From Roseimaritima sediminicola (GTDB taxonomy: Bacteria; Planctomycetota; Planctomycetia; Pirellulales; Pirellulaceae): 64,000 nucleotides of DNA. Position numbers and translations under genes: made by a program. Position 1 is the first letter of the stretch. Each line of letters begins with the position of its first letter. The DNA is taken from contig NZ_WIAD01000017.1 of the NCBI RefSeq assembly GCF_009618275.1, positions 1 through 64,000 of the forward strand. Reading direction: 5' to 3'. This document shows positions 45,509 through 54,748 of the stretch, piece after piece. The notes under the pieces were generated by a model. It searched no databases and was not told the DNA's origin. It saw only the letters and a program-made list of their open reading frames with translations.

Positions 45509-46177
45509 ATGGACCAGCCCGGCATCGCGCCCGACGTGCACCATGGCGCGCTCCAGGGTCTGTCGCGGATCAATCGATTCAGCGGCACGGTGGGGGCCAT
45601 CTGGAAACCGATTGCGGAAACGCAGCAACGCCTCGGGCGACCGCTGCGGGTTTTGGATGTAGCCTGCGGTGGCGGCGATCTGGCGATCTCGCTGGCCCGG
45701 CGCGGCTCGCGTCGCGGCGTGCCCTTGGAAGTTGCCGGCTGTGACCTCAGCGACGTCGCCATCGACTACGCTCGTCAAAATGCCGCGCGGCAAGCCGTAG
45801 CGGCAAACTTCTTTCGCGCCGACGTGCTCGCCCAACCGCTGCCCGCCGGCTACGACGTGATCTGCAGCTCGCTGTTCTTGCATCACTTGGAAACCGACGA
45901 CGCCGCGAACCTGCTGCGCGGGATGCACGCGGCCGGTCCGCAGTTAATCCTAATCAGCGACCTGTTGCGAACGCGTCTGGGGTATGTGCTGGCGTGGACG
46001 GGGTGCCGAGTGTTGACGCGCAATCGACTCTGCCGCATCGATGGACCCCTGTCGGTGCGAGCGGCGTTCCGCGTGGCCGAAGTGGTTGACCTGGTCGCAC
46101 AATGTGGGCTGAGCGGTGCGCGGGTCGAGAAGCGATGGCCCGAACGATTTTTATTGGTTTGGGAAGCTTCGCCATGA
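45509..46177 (+). CDS. SAM-dependent methyltransferase of the type III PKS operon
   Basis: A 222-residue class I methyltransferase. The SAM-binding motif is VLDVACGGGDLAISLARRG (near residue 53), with the acidic end of strand two in VAGCDLSD and post-motif YDVICSSLFLHHLE. It begins MDQPGIAPDVHHGALQGLSRIN; similar residues continue upstream in frame (AFLADRCRQDEL) without an ATG, so a non-ATG start near 45480 is possible. Its stop overlaps the start of the flavoprotein gene (ATGA at 46174-46177). In the setting of a type III polyketide synthase, O- or C-methylation of a resorcinol- or pyrone-type product is inferred. Confidence 0.87.
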   Translation: MDQPGIAPDVHHGALQGLSRINRFSGTVGAIWKPIAETQQRLGRPLRVLDVACGGGDLAISLARRGSRRGVPLEVAGCDLSDVAIDYARQNAARQAVAANFFRADVLAQPLPAGYDVICSSLFLHHLETDDAANLLRGMHAAGPQLILISDLLRTRLGYVLAWTGCRVLTRNRLCRIDGPLSVRAAFRVAEVVDLVAQCGLSGARVEKRWPERFLLVWEASP

Positions 46178-47352
46178 ATGCCGTCGAGACGATTCCCGCG
46201 ACCGCGAGTGTGCAGCAAGCCGCCCAGAACGTGTGGGACGTGATCGTCGTGGGCGCAGGCCTGGCCGGGTGTGCCGCGGCGCTGCAGCTGGCCCGCCGCG
46301 GGCACCGCGTCTTGCTGGTCGATCGAGCCGGTTTTCCGCGAGAAAAGGTTTGCGGGGCGTGCTTGAACGGTGACGCCCTCACGGCTCTGGAACAGTTGGG
46401 GCTGAGCGGCCGGCTGCGCAAAATCGGCGGGGTCCGCCTGGATCGTTTCCGGCTGGCCAGCGGCGGGCGCCGGTTGCAGTTGGGTCTGCCCGAGGGCTTG
46501 GCGATCGCCCGCAGTCGCCTGGACAGTATGTTGCTGCGAGCGGCGATGGAGGCCGGAGCGAGGTTTCTGGCACCGGTCAGCGTGCGAATTCAACCTGCCG
46601 AGGACGACGACCGGGCCGCTTGCCGGAGCGTGCGGACGGCGGACGGAAAGCAGACGTTCAGCGCCAGGACGCTTGTCGTCGCTACGGGGCTGGGCAGTCA
46701 GGTACAGGTGGACCAGCCGCCAACTCGCGTGGCCATCGATCGGCACTCGCGGATCGGTCTGGGCACGCAGTGCCGCGGCGTGCAGACCTGGTACCAGCCC
46801 GGCACGATCTATATGGCCGTGGGCCCAGAAGGCTATGTGGGCTTGAGCCTCGTGGAACAGGATACGGTCAATGTGGCGGCGGCCGTCGATCGAGCGGCGC
46901 TGCAAGCGGCTTCGCCGGAGGTGGTTTGTGAATCCATTCTGAAATCGTCCGGCATGCCGGTGCCGCAAGGCTGGCAGACTCACCCCTGGCAGGGGACCCC
47001 TGCGCTGACCCGCCGCCGGCCGCTGTGCGCTTCGCATCGGCTGTTCTTCGTCGGCGACGCCCAAGGGTATGTCGAACCGTTTACCGGCGAAGGCATGGCC
47101 TGGGCGCTGCGCGGCGGACGCGCGGTGGTGGACGTGGTCGAGCGGGGCTTGGAAAGCTGGCATCCGGAACTGCCGCAGCGGTGGACCGCGACCGTGCAAA
47201 CGTTGATCCGGCGGCGACAGCGGGTTTGTCGCGCCCTGGCGTGGGGTTTGCGTCATCCGCGACTGGTTCGGACGGCCATGGGGGTCATCCAGCAATGTCC
47301 AGCGCTTGGCGACCGAGTGGTGCGACGACTCAATCAGGAAGTACAGGTATGA
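46174..47352 (+). CDS. FAD-dependent oxidoreductase (geranylgeranyl reductase/hydroxylase-like)
   Basis: A 392-residue flavoprotein. The FAD-binding motif is WDVIVVGAGLAGCAAALQLARRG (starts at residue 21), followed by FPREKVCGACLNGDAL as in geranylgeranyl reductase and halogenase-type groups. The second FAD motif is RLFFVGDAQGYVEPFTGEGMAWAL near 292. It overlaps both neighbours by 4 bases (ATGA), so the three genes are translationally coupled. In Streptomyces the srs operon pairs a type III PKS with a methyltransferase and a flavin hydroxylase; the same three activities occur here, so oxidation of the polyketide ring is a sound inference. Confidence 0.88.
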   Translation: MNAVETIPATASVQQAAQNVWDVIVVGAGLAGCAAALQLARRGHRVLLVDRAGFPREKVCGACLNGDALTALEQLGLSGRLRKIGGVRLDRFRLASGGRRLQLGLPEGLAIARSRLDSMLLRAAMEAGARFLAPVSVRIQPAEDDDRAACRSVRTADGKQTFSARTLVVATGLGSQVQVDQPPTRVAIDRHSRIGLGTQCRGVQTWYQPGTIYMAVGPEGYVGLSLVEQDTVNVAAAVDRAALQAASPEVVCESILKSSGMPVPQGWQTHPWQGTPALTRRRPLCASHRLFFVGDAQGYVEPFTGEGMAWALRGGRAVVDVVERGLESWHPELPQRWTATVQTLIRRRQRVCRALAWGLRHPRLVRTAMGVIQQCPALGDRVVRRLNQEVQV

Positions 47353-48419
47353 ATTGTGCCATCGTAGGACTCGGCACCGCACTTCCCCGGCTGACGATTT
47401 CGCAACAGGAATCGCTGACGCTGACCCAGGATGTGGTCTGCGAGGACGAACGACAGCGGCGCTTGGTCGCCGTGTTGTATCGCCGCTCGGGGGTTCGGAA
47501 TCGACACATCGTGGTGCCCTGGCAGACCGGGTACGAGTGGAGCCGGATGAACCCGGAGTCGGGCCGCGGTGCGGGAACCGCGCTGAGGATGCAGACCTTT
47601 GCCCAGCACGCTCCACCCCTGGCCGAGAGCGCCTGCCGCCAAGCTCTGGAACAGGCCGGGGCCGGCGGCGGCGAAATCACTCACCTGGTGACCATCTCCT
47701 GCACCGGATTCGTGTCTCCCGGCATCGACGCTCACTTGATCGACGCCCTCGATCTTCCGCCCACGGTCGAGCGCGTGCAGGTCGGTTTCATGGGTTGCCA
47801 TGGTGCGATCAATGGCATCCGCGTCGCCCAAGGTCTGCTAGCCGCGAACCCTGGGGCGACGGTGTTGCTGTGCGCGGTGGAGCTGTGCAGTTTGCACTAC
47901 CGCATGAACTGGGATGAAGAAGCCATTGTCGGCAATGCGTTGTTCGCCGACGGGGCCGCTGCGTTGGTCCTGCGCGGCAGTGAGGGCGGTCACGCCGTGG
48001 TGCGAGACACCGCGTCCTGCTGGATCCCCGATTCGGCCGAGCAGATGTCTTGGCAGGTGGGCGACCACGGGTTCGACATGCGGCTCTCGGCCGAGATTCC
48101 CGGATCCATCGAACAGCATCTCGCGCCGTTCATCGAGCGTTGGATCGGCGAACACGGTCTGAGTCTTTCCGATGTCGGAGACTGGATCGTGCACCCTGGA
48201 GGCCCCAAGATCCTCGATGCGGCGGAGCACGCGTTGGCCCTGAGCAGTGATCGCTTAGAACCCTCACGCGAGGTGCTGCGGGAGTGCGGCAACATGTCTT
48301 CGCCGACCGTCCTGTTCATCCTCCAGCGGTTGCTCGACCGATCCAGCGAATCCAAGCGGCCGCGGGTCATCTTGGGCTTCGGACCCGGCCTCGTCGCCGA
48401 AGCCGTGCTGTTGATGTAG
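47349..48419 (+). CDS. Type III polyketide synthase
   Basis: A 356-residue chalcone synthase-superfamily enzyme. The catalytic triad is visible as Cys150 (VGFMGCHGA), His282 (DWIVHPGGP) and Asn315 (CGNMSSPT), and the terminal GFGPGL loop is intact. The dimer uses malonyl-CoA extender units on an acyl starter to make resorcinols, pyrones or phloroglucinols; long-chain alkylresorcinols and pyrones are common in bacteria of this type. It is the last gene of an ATGA-coupled operon with the methyltransferase and flavoprotein. Confidence 0.95.
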   Translation: MNCAIVGLGTALPRLTISQQESLTLTQDVVCEDERQRRLVAVLYRRSGVRNRHIVVPWQTGYEWSRMNPESGRGAGTALRMQTFAQHAPPLAESACRQALEQAGAGGGEITHLVTISCTGFVSPGIDAHLIDALDLPPTVERVQVGFMGCHGAINGIRVAQGLLAANPGATVLLCAVELCSLHYRMNWDEEAIVGNALFADGAAALVLRGSEGGHAVVRDTASCWIPDSAEQMSWQVGDHGFDMRLSAEIPGSIEQHLAPFIERWIGEHGLSLSDVGDWIVHPGGPKILDAAEHALALSSDRLEPSREVLRECGNMSSPTVLFILQRLLDRSSESKRPRVILGFGPGLVAEAVLLM

Positions 48420-48433
48420 TAAGCCGTTTAGAC

Positions 48434-48609
48434 GCTAAGCACGTCGCAACATTTGATTCGGCTTTACTCTCCCTCTGGGAGAGTCGGGCTCTTAGGCCCG
48501 GAGAGGGTTTTCGTAGGGCCCTTCCCGGGCCTAAGAGCCCGACCCTCCCGCTGCGCGGGAGGGTGTTGTCGCGGGGTTTCACCGAAAGATTCATGCCGAC
48601 GTGCTTAGC
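48434..48609. repeat. Inverted-repeat element with 13-base ends
   Basis: The ends are exact: gctaagcacgtcg at 48434-48446 and its complement at 48597-48609. Inside are a second inverted pair (gggctcttaggcccgg near 48488 and its complement near 48525) and a hairpin ccctcccgc/gcgggaggg. The right half recurs at 1-60. A diverged relative containing gcacgtcggcatg and the hairpin lies near 41850-41912. It is a short MITE-like element and lies where a terminator of the polyketide operon would be expected. Confidence 0.8.
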
Positions 48610-48676
48610 CTCGGTTTCGGCATCAGATAATTGGGGCTATCAACCGGGATTATCGCCCCAACGGCTCAAGTAATGC

Positions 48677-49039
48677 TCACGGGGCGTTCAGCAACGTTTC
48701 GATCGTCTCGAGCAACACGTCCAGCTCGACGGGCTTGGTGTGGTAGTCGTTGCAACCGGCCTCGAGGGCTCGTTGGCGGTCGCCCTCCATGGCGTGGGCG
48801 GTCAGGGCGATGACGGGCACGTCGATACCCTGCTGGCGAAGCTGGCGAGTGGCGTCCCAGCCGTCCAGCTCGGGCATGTTCATATCCATCAGGATGACGT
48901 CCGGCGAATCGTCGCTGGCCAGCTGGATTCCTTGGCGGCCGCCGTCGGCGCTGATGACGTCGAAACCGCGTCGTTGCAGGCGTCGAGCGAGCACGTCGCG
49001 GTTGTCTTCGTTGTCGTCGATGATCAGTATTCTAGGCAT
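48677..49039 (-). CDS. Single-domain response regulator
   Basis: A 120-residue CheY-like receiver. Acidic residues at the start are ILIIDDNED (residues 4-12), the phosphoacceptor Asp is in VILMDMNMPELDGW near 52, the Thr/Ala switch is in VIALTAHAM, and Lys is in HTKPVELD near 103. It has no output domain, so it probably acts by protein contact, as in phosphorelays. The start ATG (49039) lies inside the end of the histidine kinase gene (8-base overlap), so the kinase is the likely partner. Confidence 0.93.
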   Translation of the reverse strand: MPRILIIDDNEDNRDVLARRLQRRGFDVISADGGRQGIQLASDDSPDVILMDMNMPELDGWDATRQLRQQGIDVPVIALTAHAMEGDRQRALEAGCNDYHTKPVELDVLLETIETLLNAP

Positions 49040-51929
49040 GTCCGCTTCCTGATTCGCTTGATCCGGGCTGTGGCGAGCGCTCGGGCTGTGGCGTGGGCTC
49101 GGCATGTGGCGATGATGCTCTTTCCTGGTCGCTCTGGCAAGGCGTCGACGCCGCACCGGGCTGTGCGGTGCGGCCGGTCAACGTGTTCACCAGCCGACGC
49201 ACCTCGTCCAGCACGCGGTTACGGCTCAGCGAACCCTTCTCGATCACCCGTTCGACGCCCCCGGTCAGCCGCTGGTGCTCTTCGGGACTGAGGTCCTTGG
49301 ACGTCAGCACGATTACCGGGATGTCTCGCCAGGGCGGATGTTGCTGGAGCGAGTGGAGGAAATCGAAGCCGTCCATCTCAGGCATCATCAGGTCCAGCAG
49401 GATGACCGAGGGAGGACGCAGACGCACGGCGTCCAGTCCATGCCGGCCGTGCTCCGCCTCGACCACCTCCCAGCCCTCGGCGGCCAACGTCTTGTTGAGC
49501 GCCCGCCGCGTGGCGTCGTCGTCGTCGACCACCAACACCGTGCCCTCCCCTTGCCCGATGTAACGCCGCAGCAGCTCTACCAGCTTGCTGCGGTCCAGCG
49601 GTTTGACCACGTACTCCGCCGCACCCAACATGTATCCCAAATCCCGATCGTCGCGAATCGATTGCAGGATGACCGGCGTCTGACACAGTTGGGGATCGGA
49701 CTTTAGGGCCGAAAGCACCGCCCAGCCATCGACCTTGGGCATCATCAGGTCCAGCAAAATTAAATCCGGTCGATGCTGGCGAGCTCGTTGCAGGCCTTCT
49801 TCGCCGTCGGCGGCGGTCAGCGGCCGAATCCCTTCGGCGATCAACACCCGCGAAAGGATGTCCCGCACCGCCGCGTCGTCATCGATGACCAAAACCGTCT
49901 TGACCGCTGACGACGTGGTCTTTGCGTCGGTCGCAATCGAATCCGCTGCGGCGGTCGAATCGATGGCGGTGTCCGGCGTCGCATCCGCTGCATCGGCAGT
50001 AGGCGTCGCAGCATCGGAAGAGGTCGCAGCGGCGGAGGAAGTCGCGGCGGCGGAAGAGGTCGCAGCGGCGGCCGCTGCGTCCTGGGGAGCGTCTTCCGGT
50101 GAGCGCTGGGTCGGCGGAAGGTCGGGGATGTGGACGGTGAAGGTCGTGCCCTGCTCCAGTACGCTGTCCACCTCGACGCGGCCGTTCATCAGTTCGGTAA
50201 AGCGGCGGATGATGGCCAGCCCCAGGCCGGTTCCGCCGTACTTGCGCGACGTCGACGCATCGGCTTGCATAAAGGGTTGGAACAATCGATCCATCTGCTC
50301 CGTCGTCATCCCGATGCCCGTATCGCGGACGCGGAAGACCAAACTGGATGTCGAGGCATCGCGGGCCAGTTGCAGGGTGATCGTGCCTTGTTCGGTAAAC
50401 TTGCACGCGTTGGACAGCAGGTTGAACAGCACTTGGCGAAGTTTCGTGGCGTCGCCCCGAATGGTTTGAACGTCGGGATCCAGTTGTACTTGCAATCGAT
50501 TCTGGTTCTTCTCGACCATCGGTTCGATGGTCGCGGTGACTTCCTCGACCAGTTTGCGGACGTCAAACGGTTCCAGGAACAATTCCATCTTGCCGGCTTC
50601 GATCTTCGACAGGTCCAGCAAACCGTTGACCAATTCCAGAAGGTGTTTGCCGGCGCCGCGAATGCGTTTTAGGTCCGGAATGAAGTCGGGCTGGTTCAAG
50701 TCTTCGGCTTCTTCGCTGAGCAGTTCGCTGTACATGATGACGGCGTTCAGCGGCGTGCGCAGCTCATGACTCATGTTGGCCAGGAACTGGGTCTTGGATT
50801 CGTTGGCCGCTTCGGCGGCATCTTTGGCCATCTGCAATTCCTGCTGGGAACGCAGGCGGCCGGTGATATCGGTAAAGGTGACCACCGCACCGTCCACTTC
50901 ATCGTCTTCCAGCAAAGGAAAGGAACTGTACTCGACCGGTACCGGTTTGCCATCGAGTCGCCAGAACACCTCGTCGTCCACGCGGCAGCCGTCACCGGTC
51001 GTGGTGGCACGGTAGATCGGGCAATCGTCCAGCGGATACGCTTCACCATCGGCTCGGGTGTGATGGACCAACTCGTGCATCGAACGGCCGAGGAAATCTT
51101 CGGGCTGGCCGCCCAGGACAATGGCCCCGGCACGATTCATGAACGTACAGGTGCCCTGTTTGTCGATTCCATAGATCCCTTCGCCGGTCGATTCCAGCAG
51201 GCGTTCGTTGTAGCGCGCCAAAGCGATGATCTCGCGCGACTGTTTGTGGCGTTCGATTGCCGAACGCCGCTGCATCGACCAGAGTCGGCGGAGCAGAAAG
51301 TAGGTGCCCAGAACCAATCCGCAACCGACCATGGTCGAGGCCAACAACATCAATCGGGTCTGCCCCCACTGGCGTTCGCGACGGGCGATCCGGGCGGCCA
51401 GTTGTTCGTCTTCGGCGTCGCGAATCTCGCGGATCAAAGCTCGGATCGCGGCCATTTCCTGTGTTTCCGCGTTCAGCAGCAGGACTTCCTGCACGCTGTC
51501 CGGCTGCGGGGCATCGCGAAACGATACGAACGTACGCATCAGATCGATCTTTGGCTGGATCAGGTTGCTCAGCCGCGTGACCCGGGCTTGTTGCTGTGGG
51601 TTATCGACCGTCAGACTTTCCAGATCGGCGTGCCGAGCGAGGACTTTATCGATGGCGTCGTCGAACTGGGTGCGGTACACCGGATCGCTGGACAATAGGT
51701 ATCCTCGGCCGGCCGATTCCGCTTCGCTGAGGTCCGCTAGGATGCCTTCGATGGTCGCCAGAACGGTACGCGTGTGCGATACCGCTTCGGCCGCGGCGGC
51801 GGCGTGACGCAGGTTGCGGTACGTGATCGCGGCGCTACCGAGTAGGACCAACAGCACCAACGCCAGCGCGGCCGGACCGAACCAGCGAAGCGTGCGAGAC
51901 CGCCGAAGCGAAGGTTCATGGTGCGGCAT
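49032..51929 (-). CDS. Hybrid histidine kinase (CHASE3-PAS-HK-REC-REC)
   Basis: A 965-residue membrane sensor. An N-terminal helix (residues 14-36) leads to a CHASE3-type periplasmic domain (about 40-180, containing ESAGRGYLLSSDP) and a second helix near 185-205. A PAS domain follows (about 235-355, LLESTGEGIYGID). HisKA has His in NMSHELRTPLNAV near 388, and HATPase_c includes GTGLGLAIIRRFTELM. A low-complexity Ala/Ser/Thr linker (about 615-670) joins two receivers: VIDDDAAVRDIL with LILLDLMMPKVDGW, and VVDDDDATRRAL with VILLDLMMPEMDGF. It overlaps the exporter gene upstream by 14 bases and the response regulator downstream by 8. Confidence 0.93.
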   Translation of the reverse strand: MPHHEPSLRRSRTLRWFGPAALALVLLVLLGSAAITYRNLRHAAAAAEAVSHTRTVLATIEGILADLSEAESAGRGYLLSSDPVYRTQFDDAIDKVLARHADLESLTVDNPQQQARVTRLSNLIQPKIDLMRTFVSFRDAPQPDSVQEVLLLNAETQEMAAIRALIREIRDAEDEQLAARIARRERQWGQTRLMLLASTMVGCGLVLGTYFLLRRLWSMQRRSAIERHKQSREIIALARYNERLLESTGEGIYGIDKQGTCTFMNRAGAIVLGGQPEDFLGRSMHELVHHTRADGEAYPLDDCPIYRATTTGDGCRVDDEVFWRLDGKPVPVEYSSFPLLEDDEVDGAVVTFTDITGRLRSQQELQMAKDAAEAANESKTQFLANMSHELRTPLNAVIMYSELLSEEAEDLNQPDFIPDLKRIRGAGKHLLELVNGLLDLSKIEAGKMELFLEPFDVRKLVEEVTATIEPMVEKNQNRLQVQLDPDVQTIRGDATKLRQVLFNLLSNACKFTEQGTITLQLARDASTSSLVFRVRDTGIGMTTEQMDRLFQPFMQADASTSRKYGGTGLGLAIIRRFTELMNGRVEVDSVLEQGTTFTVHIPDLPPTQRSPEDAPQDAAAAAATSSAAATSSAAATSSDAATPTADAADATPDTAIDSTAAADSIATDAKTTSSAVKTVLVIDDDAAVRDILSRVLIAEGIRPLTAADGEEGLQRARQHRPDLILLDLMMPKVDGWAVLSALKSDPQLCQTPVILQSIRDDRDLGYMLGAAEYVVKPLDRSKLVELLRRYIGQGEGTVLVVDDDDATRRALNKTLAAEGWEVVEAEHGRHGLDAVRLRPPSVILLDLMMPEMDGFDFLHSLQQHPPWRDIPVIVLTSKDLSPEEHQRLTGGVERVIEKGSLSRNRVLDEVRRLVNTLTGRTAQPGAASTPCQSDQERASSPHAEPTPQPERSPQPGSSESGSGHA

Positions 51930-53961
51930 GGTCTTCCCGTAGACCTTGGATCTGGTGAGTCGTTTGCGTCAGCGATGTGGTCAGGTAGCTGGCACCGACC
52001 TCACGCACTTTGACCAGCAGGCTGTCGTAGTCTTTGACCTTGCCCAGGTACGCGACCATGATGTGCACCTCGGGACAGCGTTGATGGATTTCGCGGCACA
52101 TGTATTTGACCTGCGGAAGGCCGCCAGGCGGCAGGACCGCCAACACGACCACCTGTGGTTGCCACTGGGCAATCTGGGTGAGCGCTTTGCTGGGCAGGAT
52201 CCGAGTCGTGCACGAGCGGACCTCGTAATCCTGTTCCAGCAGCCGCTCCAGCATCGCCAACGCGACCTCTTCGGATTCGTGATGCACCGGGTAGCCATAC
52301 ACCCGCGGTCGAGGCGCGTCGGGTCGGCTTTCCGGATCCGCCGTCGACGCCGTGTCAGCCGTCTCTTCGCCTGCGGTCGTGCTGGACGGAGAGGTCGTGC
52401 TTGCGGGGGCGTCAACCGCGGTCGGCTGGACAGCCACGACCGAACTGGCCGATTGCAGATTGCCTGCGCCGGCTGGCGCCGCCGCCGGTCGGGGCGAAGC
52501 GGCCGTTTCGAATGCAGCGGGTTGGGACGAGTCGTTCGAGTTGCCTTCGGCCGCTTGCGGTTCGGCGGGCAGCTGGCGGATCGCCTCGCGAGTCGACTGC
52601 CAGATAAAGTGCTCTTCTTCCGAAGTGATGGATTCTTTCGAGCGTTCCAGACGCGTCCACGCCAAGGCGGGCAGCAGAACTTCGTCGAAGGCTCGCGAGC
52701 GTCCAAAGGTGTCGACATAGCGCTGAAACACACGGCCCGCTTCGGCCGCATCGCCCGCCAGCAGACGCTGGAAGAATTGCAGCCGGGCATCCAGCACCGG
52801 TTGCTCGGCCAACAGCACTTTCAAAGAACGCAGATGTGGCAGGTGTTGTCCCATGACGACCAAACACACCGTCAGCGGCGTGGACAATAACAATCCGATC
52901 GGACCCCAGATCCACGCCCAGAACAGCGCCGCGATCAGCAAGGCGATCGGAGTCAAGCCGGTGGTTTTTCCGAACAGGATCGGTTCGATGATGTTGGATG
53001 TGACCAGTTCCGAAGTCACAAAGAACACCAACACCGCGATCGGCTGGCCCCAGCCGCTGGAGGTGGCAAAGCTGACCAACAAGGGAAACAGAACCGAAGC
53101 GGGGCTGCCGAGAAACGGAATAAATCGCAGGCACAGCGTCAGAAAGCCCCAGAGAGGCGCGTAGGGCACGCCCAACAGGTACAGCCCCAGACCGAACCAC
53201 AACCCGAACGCGGCGTTGACCAGCATCAGATTCAACAGGTACTTGCTGACCCGTTCGGCCGTGTCCCGCATCAGTCGCGTGGTTCCCGTCAGGGCGGCGT
53301 CGCCCATCAACGAGATCATGCGGTAGCGGACATCCTCGCGGCGGAACAACAAAAACATGACCAGCACGACGACCAGGGCCGCCGTGGCCAGAGGTTCGAC
53401 GATCGGCAGCAGGATATCGATCGCCGACGTGAATGTGCTCTCTCGCTCGGCCGCAACAACGATCGGCGCAGGCGGGGTGGCCGGTGCGGGCGGTTCGACG
53501 CCGACTTCGTAAACTACCGGAAGCTCCGCCGGGTCCGCGTCGGCGTTCTCTGCCGAAGCGGCCGACGGCTCCTCTTCGGACAGCAGTTCGCGAAACATCT
53601 CCGACAGCCGTCCGTAGGTGGAGCCTTCGTCTACCTTCAGCGCCGAGAGTTTCGCTTGGATCTCGTTTTTGTGATTGGGCAGCTCGGCCGCCAAGCTGGT
53701 GGCCTGTGAGACCAATGCCCAAATCGCCATGGCAATGATCGCAAAAGCCAATCCGGTGGCCAACAGCACCGCGGGCGTCCGGCTCAGGCGCCAGCCTTCC
53801 AAAACGTCCACCAGGGGCGTCAGGATGAAAGCCAACAGGACGCTAAGAGCCACCGGGATCAGTACCGGTTTGCCGAAGTACAGCAGCAGCATCACCATCA
53901 AGATCGTAGCCAGCGTGAAAAACACGCGAGCGATCATCGAGGTCGATTGGGGGCGGAGCAA
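51916..53961 (-). CDS. AI-2E/PerM-family transporter with an extra C-terminal regulatory-like domain
   Basis: A 681-residue membrane protein. The first 420 residues carry the eight-helix AI-2E core (PVALSVLLAFILTPLVD at the start; later FGLWFGLGLYLLGVPYAPLWG and VTSNIIEPILFG). The periplasmic loop between helices 3 and 4 is enlarged (about 95-185) and acidic. After a Pro/Ala/Ser-rich linker (about 490-555) comes a 120-residue domain with alternating strands and helices (VVVLAVLPPGGLPQVKYMCREI) that looks like a receiver or B12-binding fold without the usual ligands. Substrates of PerM-type proteins vary. Overlap with the kinase gene suggests the three form one signalling unit. Confidence 0.85.
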   Translation of the reverse strand: MLRPQSTSMIARVFFTLATILMVMLLLYFGKPVLIPVALSVLLAFILTPLVDVLEGWRLSRTPAVLLATGLAFAIIAMAIWALVSQATSLAAELPNHKNEIQAKLSALKVDEGSTYGRLSEMFRELLSEEEPSAASAENADADPAELPVVYEVGVEPPAPATPPAPIVVAAERESTFTSAIDILLPIVEPLATAALVVVLVMFLLFRREDVRYRMISLMGDAALTGTTRLMRDTAERVSKYLLNLMLVNAAFGLWFGLGLYLLGVPYAPLWGFLTLCLRFIPFLGSPASVLFPLLVSFATSSGWGQPIAVLVFFVTSELVTSNIIEPILFGKTTGLTPIALLIAALFWAWIWGPIGLLLSTPLTVCLVVMGQHLPHLRSLKVLLAEQPVLDARLQFFQRLLAGDAAEAGRVFQRYVDTFGRSRAFDEVLLPALAWTRLERSKESITSEEEHFIWQSTREAIRQLPAEPQAAEGNSNDSSQPAAFETAASPRPAAAPAGAGNLQSASSVVAVQPTAVDAPASTTSPSSTTAGEETADTASTADPESRPDAPRPRVYGYPVHHESEEVALAMLERLLEQDYEVRSCTTRILPSKALTQIAQWQPQVVVLAVLPPGGLPQVKYMCREIHQRCPEVHIMVAYLGKVKDYDSLLVKVREVGASYLTTSLTQTTHQIQGLREDHAAP

Positions 53962-54114
53962 TTGCGAGGACTCGGCGAGAGAAGCCTAAACGACCATCAA
54001 AAACGGGACGCATGCCCAAGAACTGCGGACATGGTCCCGGTCAATACTGCGGGTAGCCGACGAAGCGGCCTGCTGGGTAACCGCACGAGCGGGCGGCAGG
54101 CCCGGTCAAACCGT

Positions 54115-54573
54115 CTAGGACCAGCGACGCTGCCAGAACGATTCCGGCGGTTGCGATCGTCCGGCCAAGGTCAAACCGATCGCCAGGCCCGCCAGCAGCC
54201 CCAGTCCAAAGGCGGCCCCGGCCGATTCCAGAGGATGCTTCGACAGCGTGTCGACCGATTGCTGGTAGCCTTGACGCGCCTGAGCGGACAACTGGTCGTA
54301 CTGGGCACGGGCCTGTTCGCCGGCCGCGCCGACCGCTTCGGAGGCCGATTGCGAGACGCGCTGCAGGGTCGAATCGTCGCCCTGGCAGCAATCGTCCAAC
54401 ATCGCTTCGATCTGCTCGCGACTTTGACCCGTCTTGCGCTGAATCAAACCGACCAATTGGTCCGCGTTGCCTTCGACCTGCTTCAGTTCATTGTCCGTGA
54501 TCTGGCCGTGTTTCTTTTTGACTTCGCCGACGATCTTGTTCCAGTTCCCACTCAATTGTTGTTTCGTGACCAT
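54115..54573 (-). CDS. CsbD-like protein with C-terminal glycine-zipper membrane segment
   Basis: A 152-residue protein. Residues 1-60 are CsbD-like (NWNKIVGEVKKKHGQITDNELKQVEGNADQLVG). A helical stretch with Cys-Cys follows (MLDDCCQGDD). The C-terminus resembles DUF883/ElaB: ESAGAAFGLGLLAGLAIGLTL, a Gly-rich membrane helix, then RRWS. CsbD proteins are stress-induced, and ElaB-type tails tether to the inner membrane, so a membrane-bound stress protein is likely. A strong aaggaaag site precedes the ATG at 54573. Confidence 0.88.
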   Translation of the reverse strand: MVTKQQLSGNWNKIVGEVKKKHGQITDNELKQVEGNADQLVGLIQRKTGQSREQIEAMLDDCCQGDDSTLQRVSQSASEAVGAAGEQARAQYDQLSAQARQGYQQSVDTLSKHPLESAGAAFGLGLLAGLAIGLTLAGRSQPPESFWQRRWS

Positions 54574-54748
54574 GCTTGCTTTCCTTTCAGCGCCATAACT
54601 CGTTCTGTAATTCAACCTCTCAGCCAACCGGCTGCGGTCGACCTGCCGAGGAGATCTATGGAGCAAGTCGCGTGCCAAATTGCGGCGATCGGCCCGTGGG
54701 CGGGGGGCCTGCGGATCGGTCCGGTCCGCCGGCTTGCTGCGGCCCATA

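Noticed and set aside
45883-47616. 577-codon minus-strand frame opposite the polyketide operon
   Set aside because: Antisense to two genes joined by ATGA overlaps; low-complexity Arg/Pro/Ala product.
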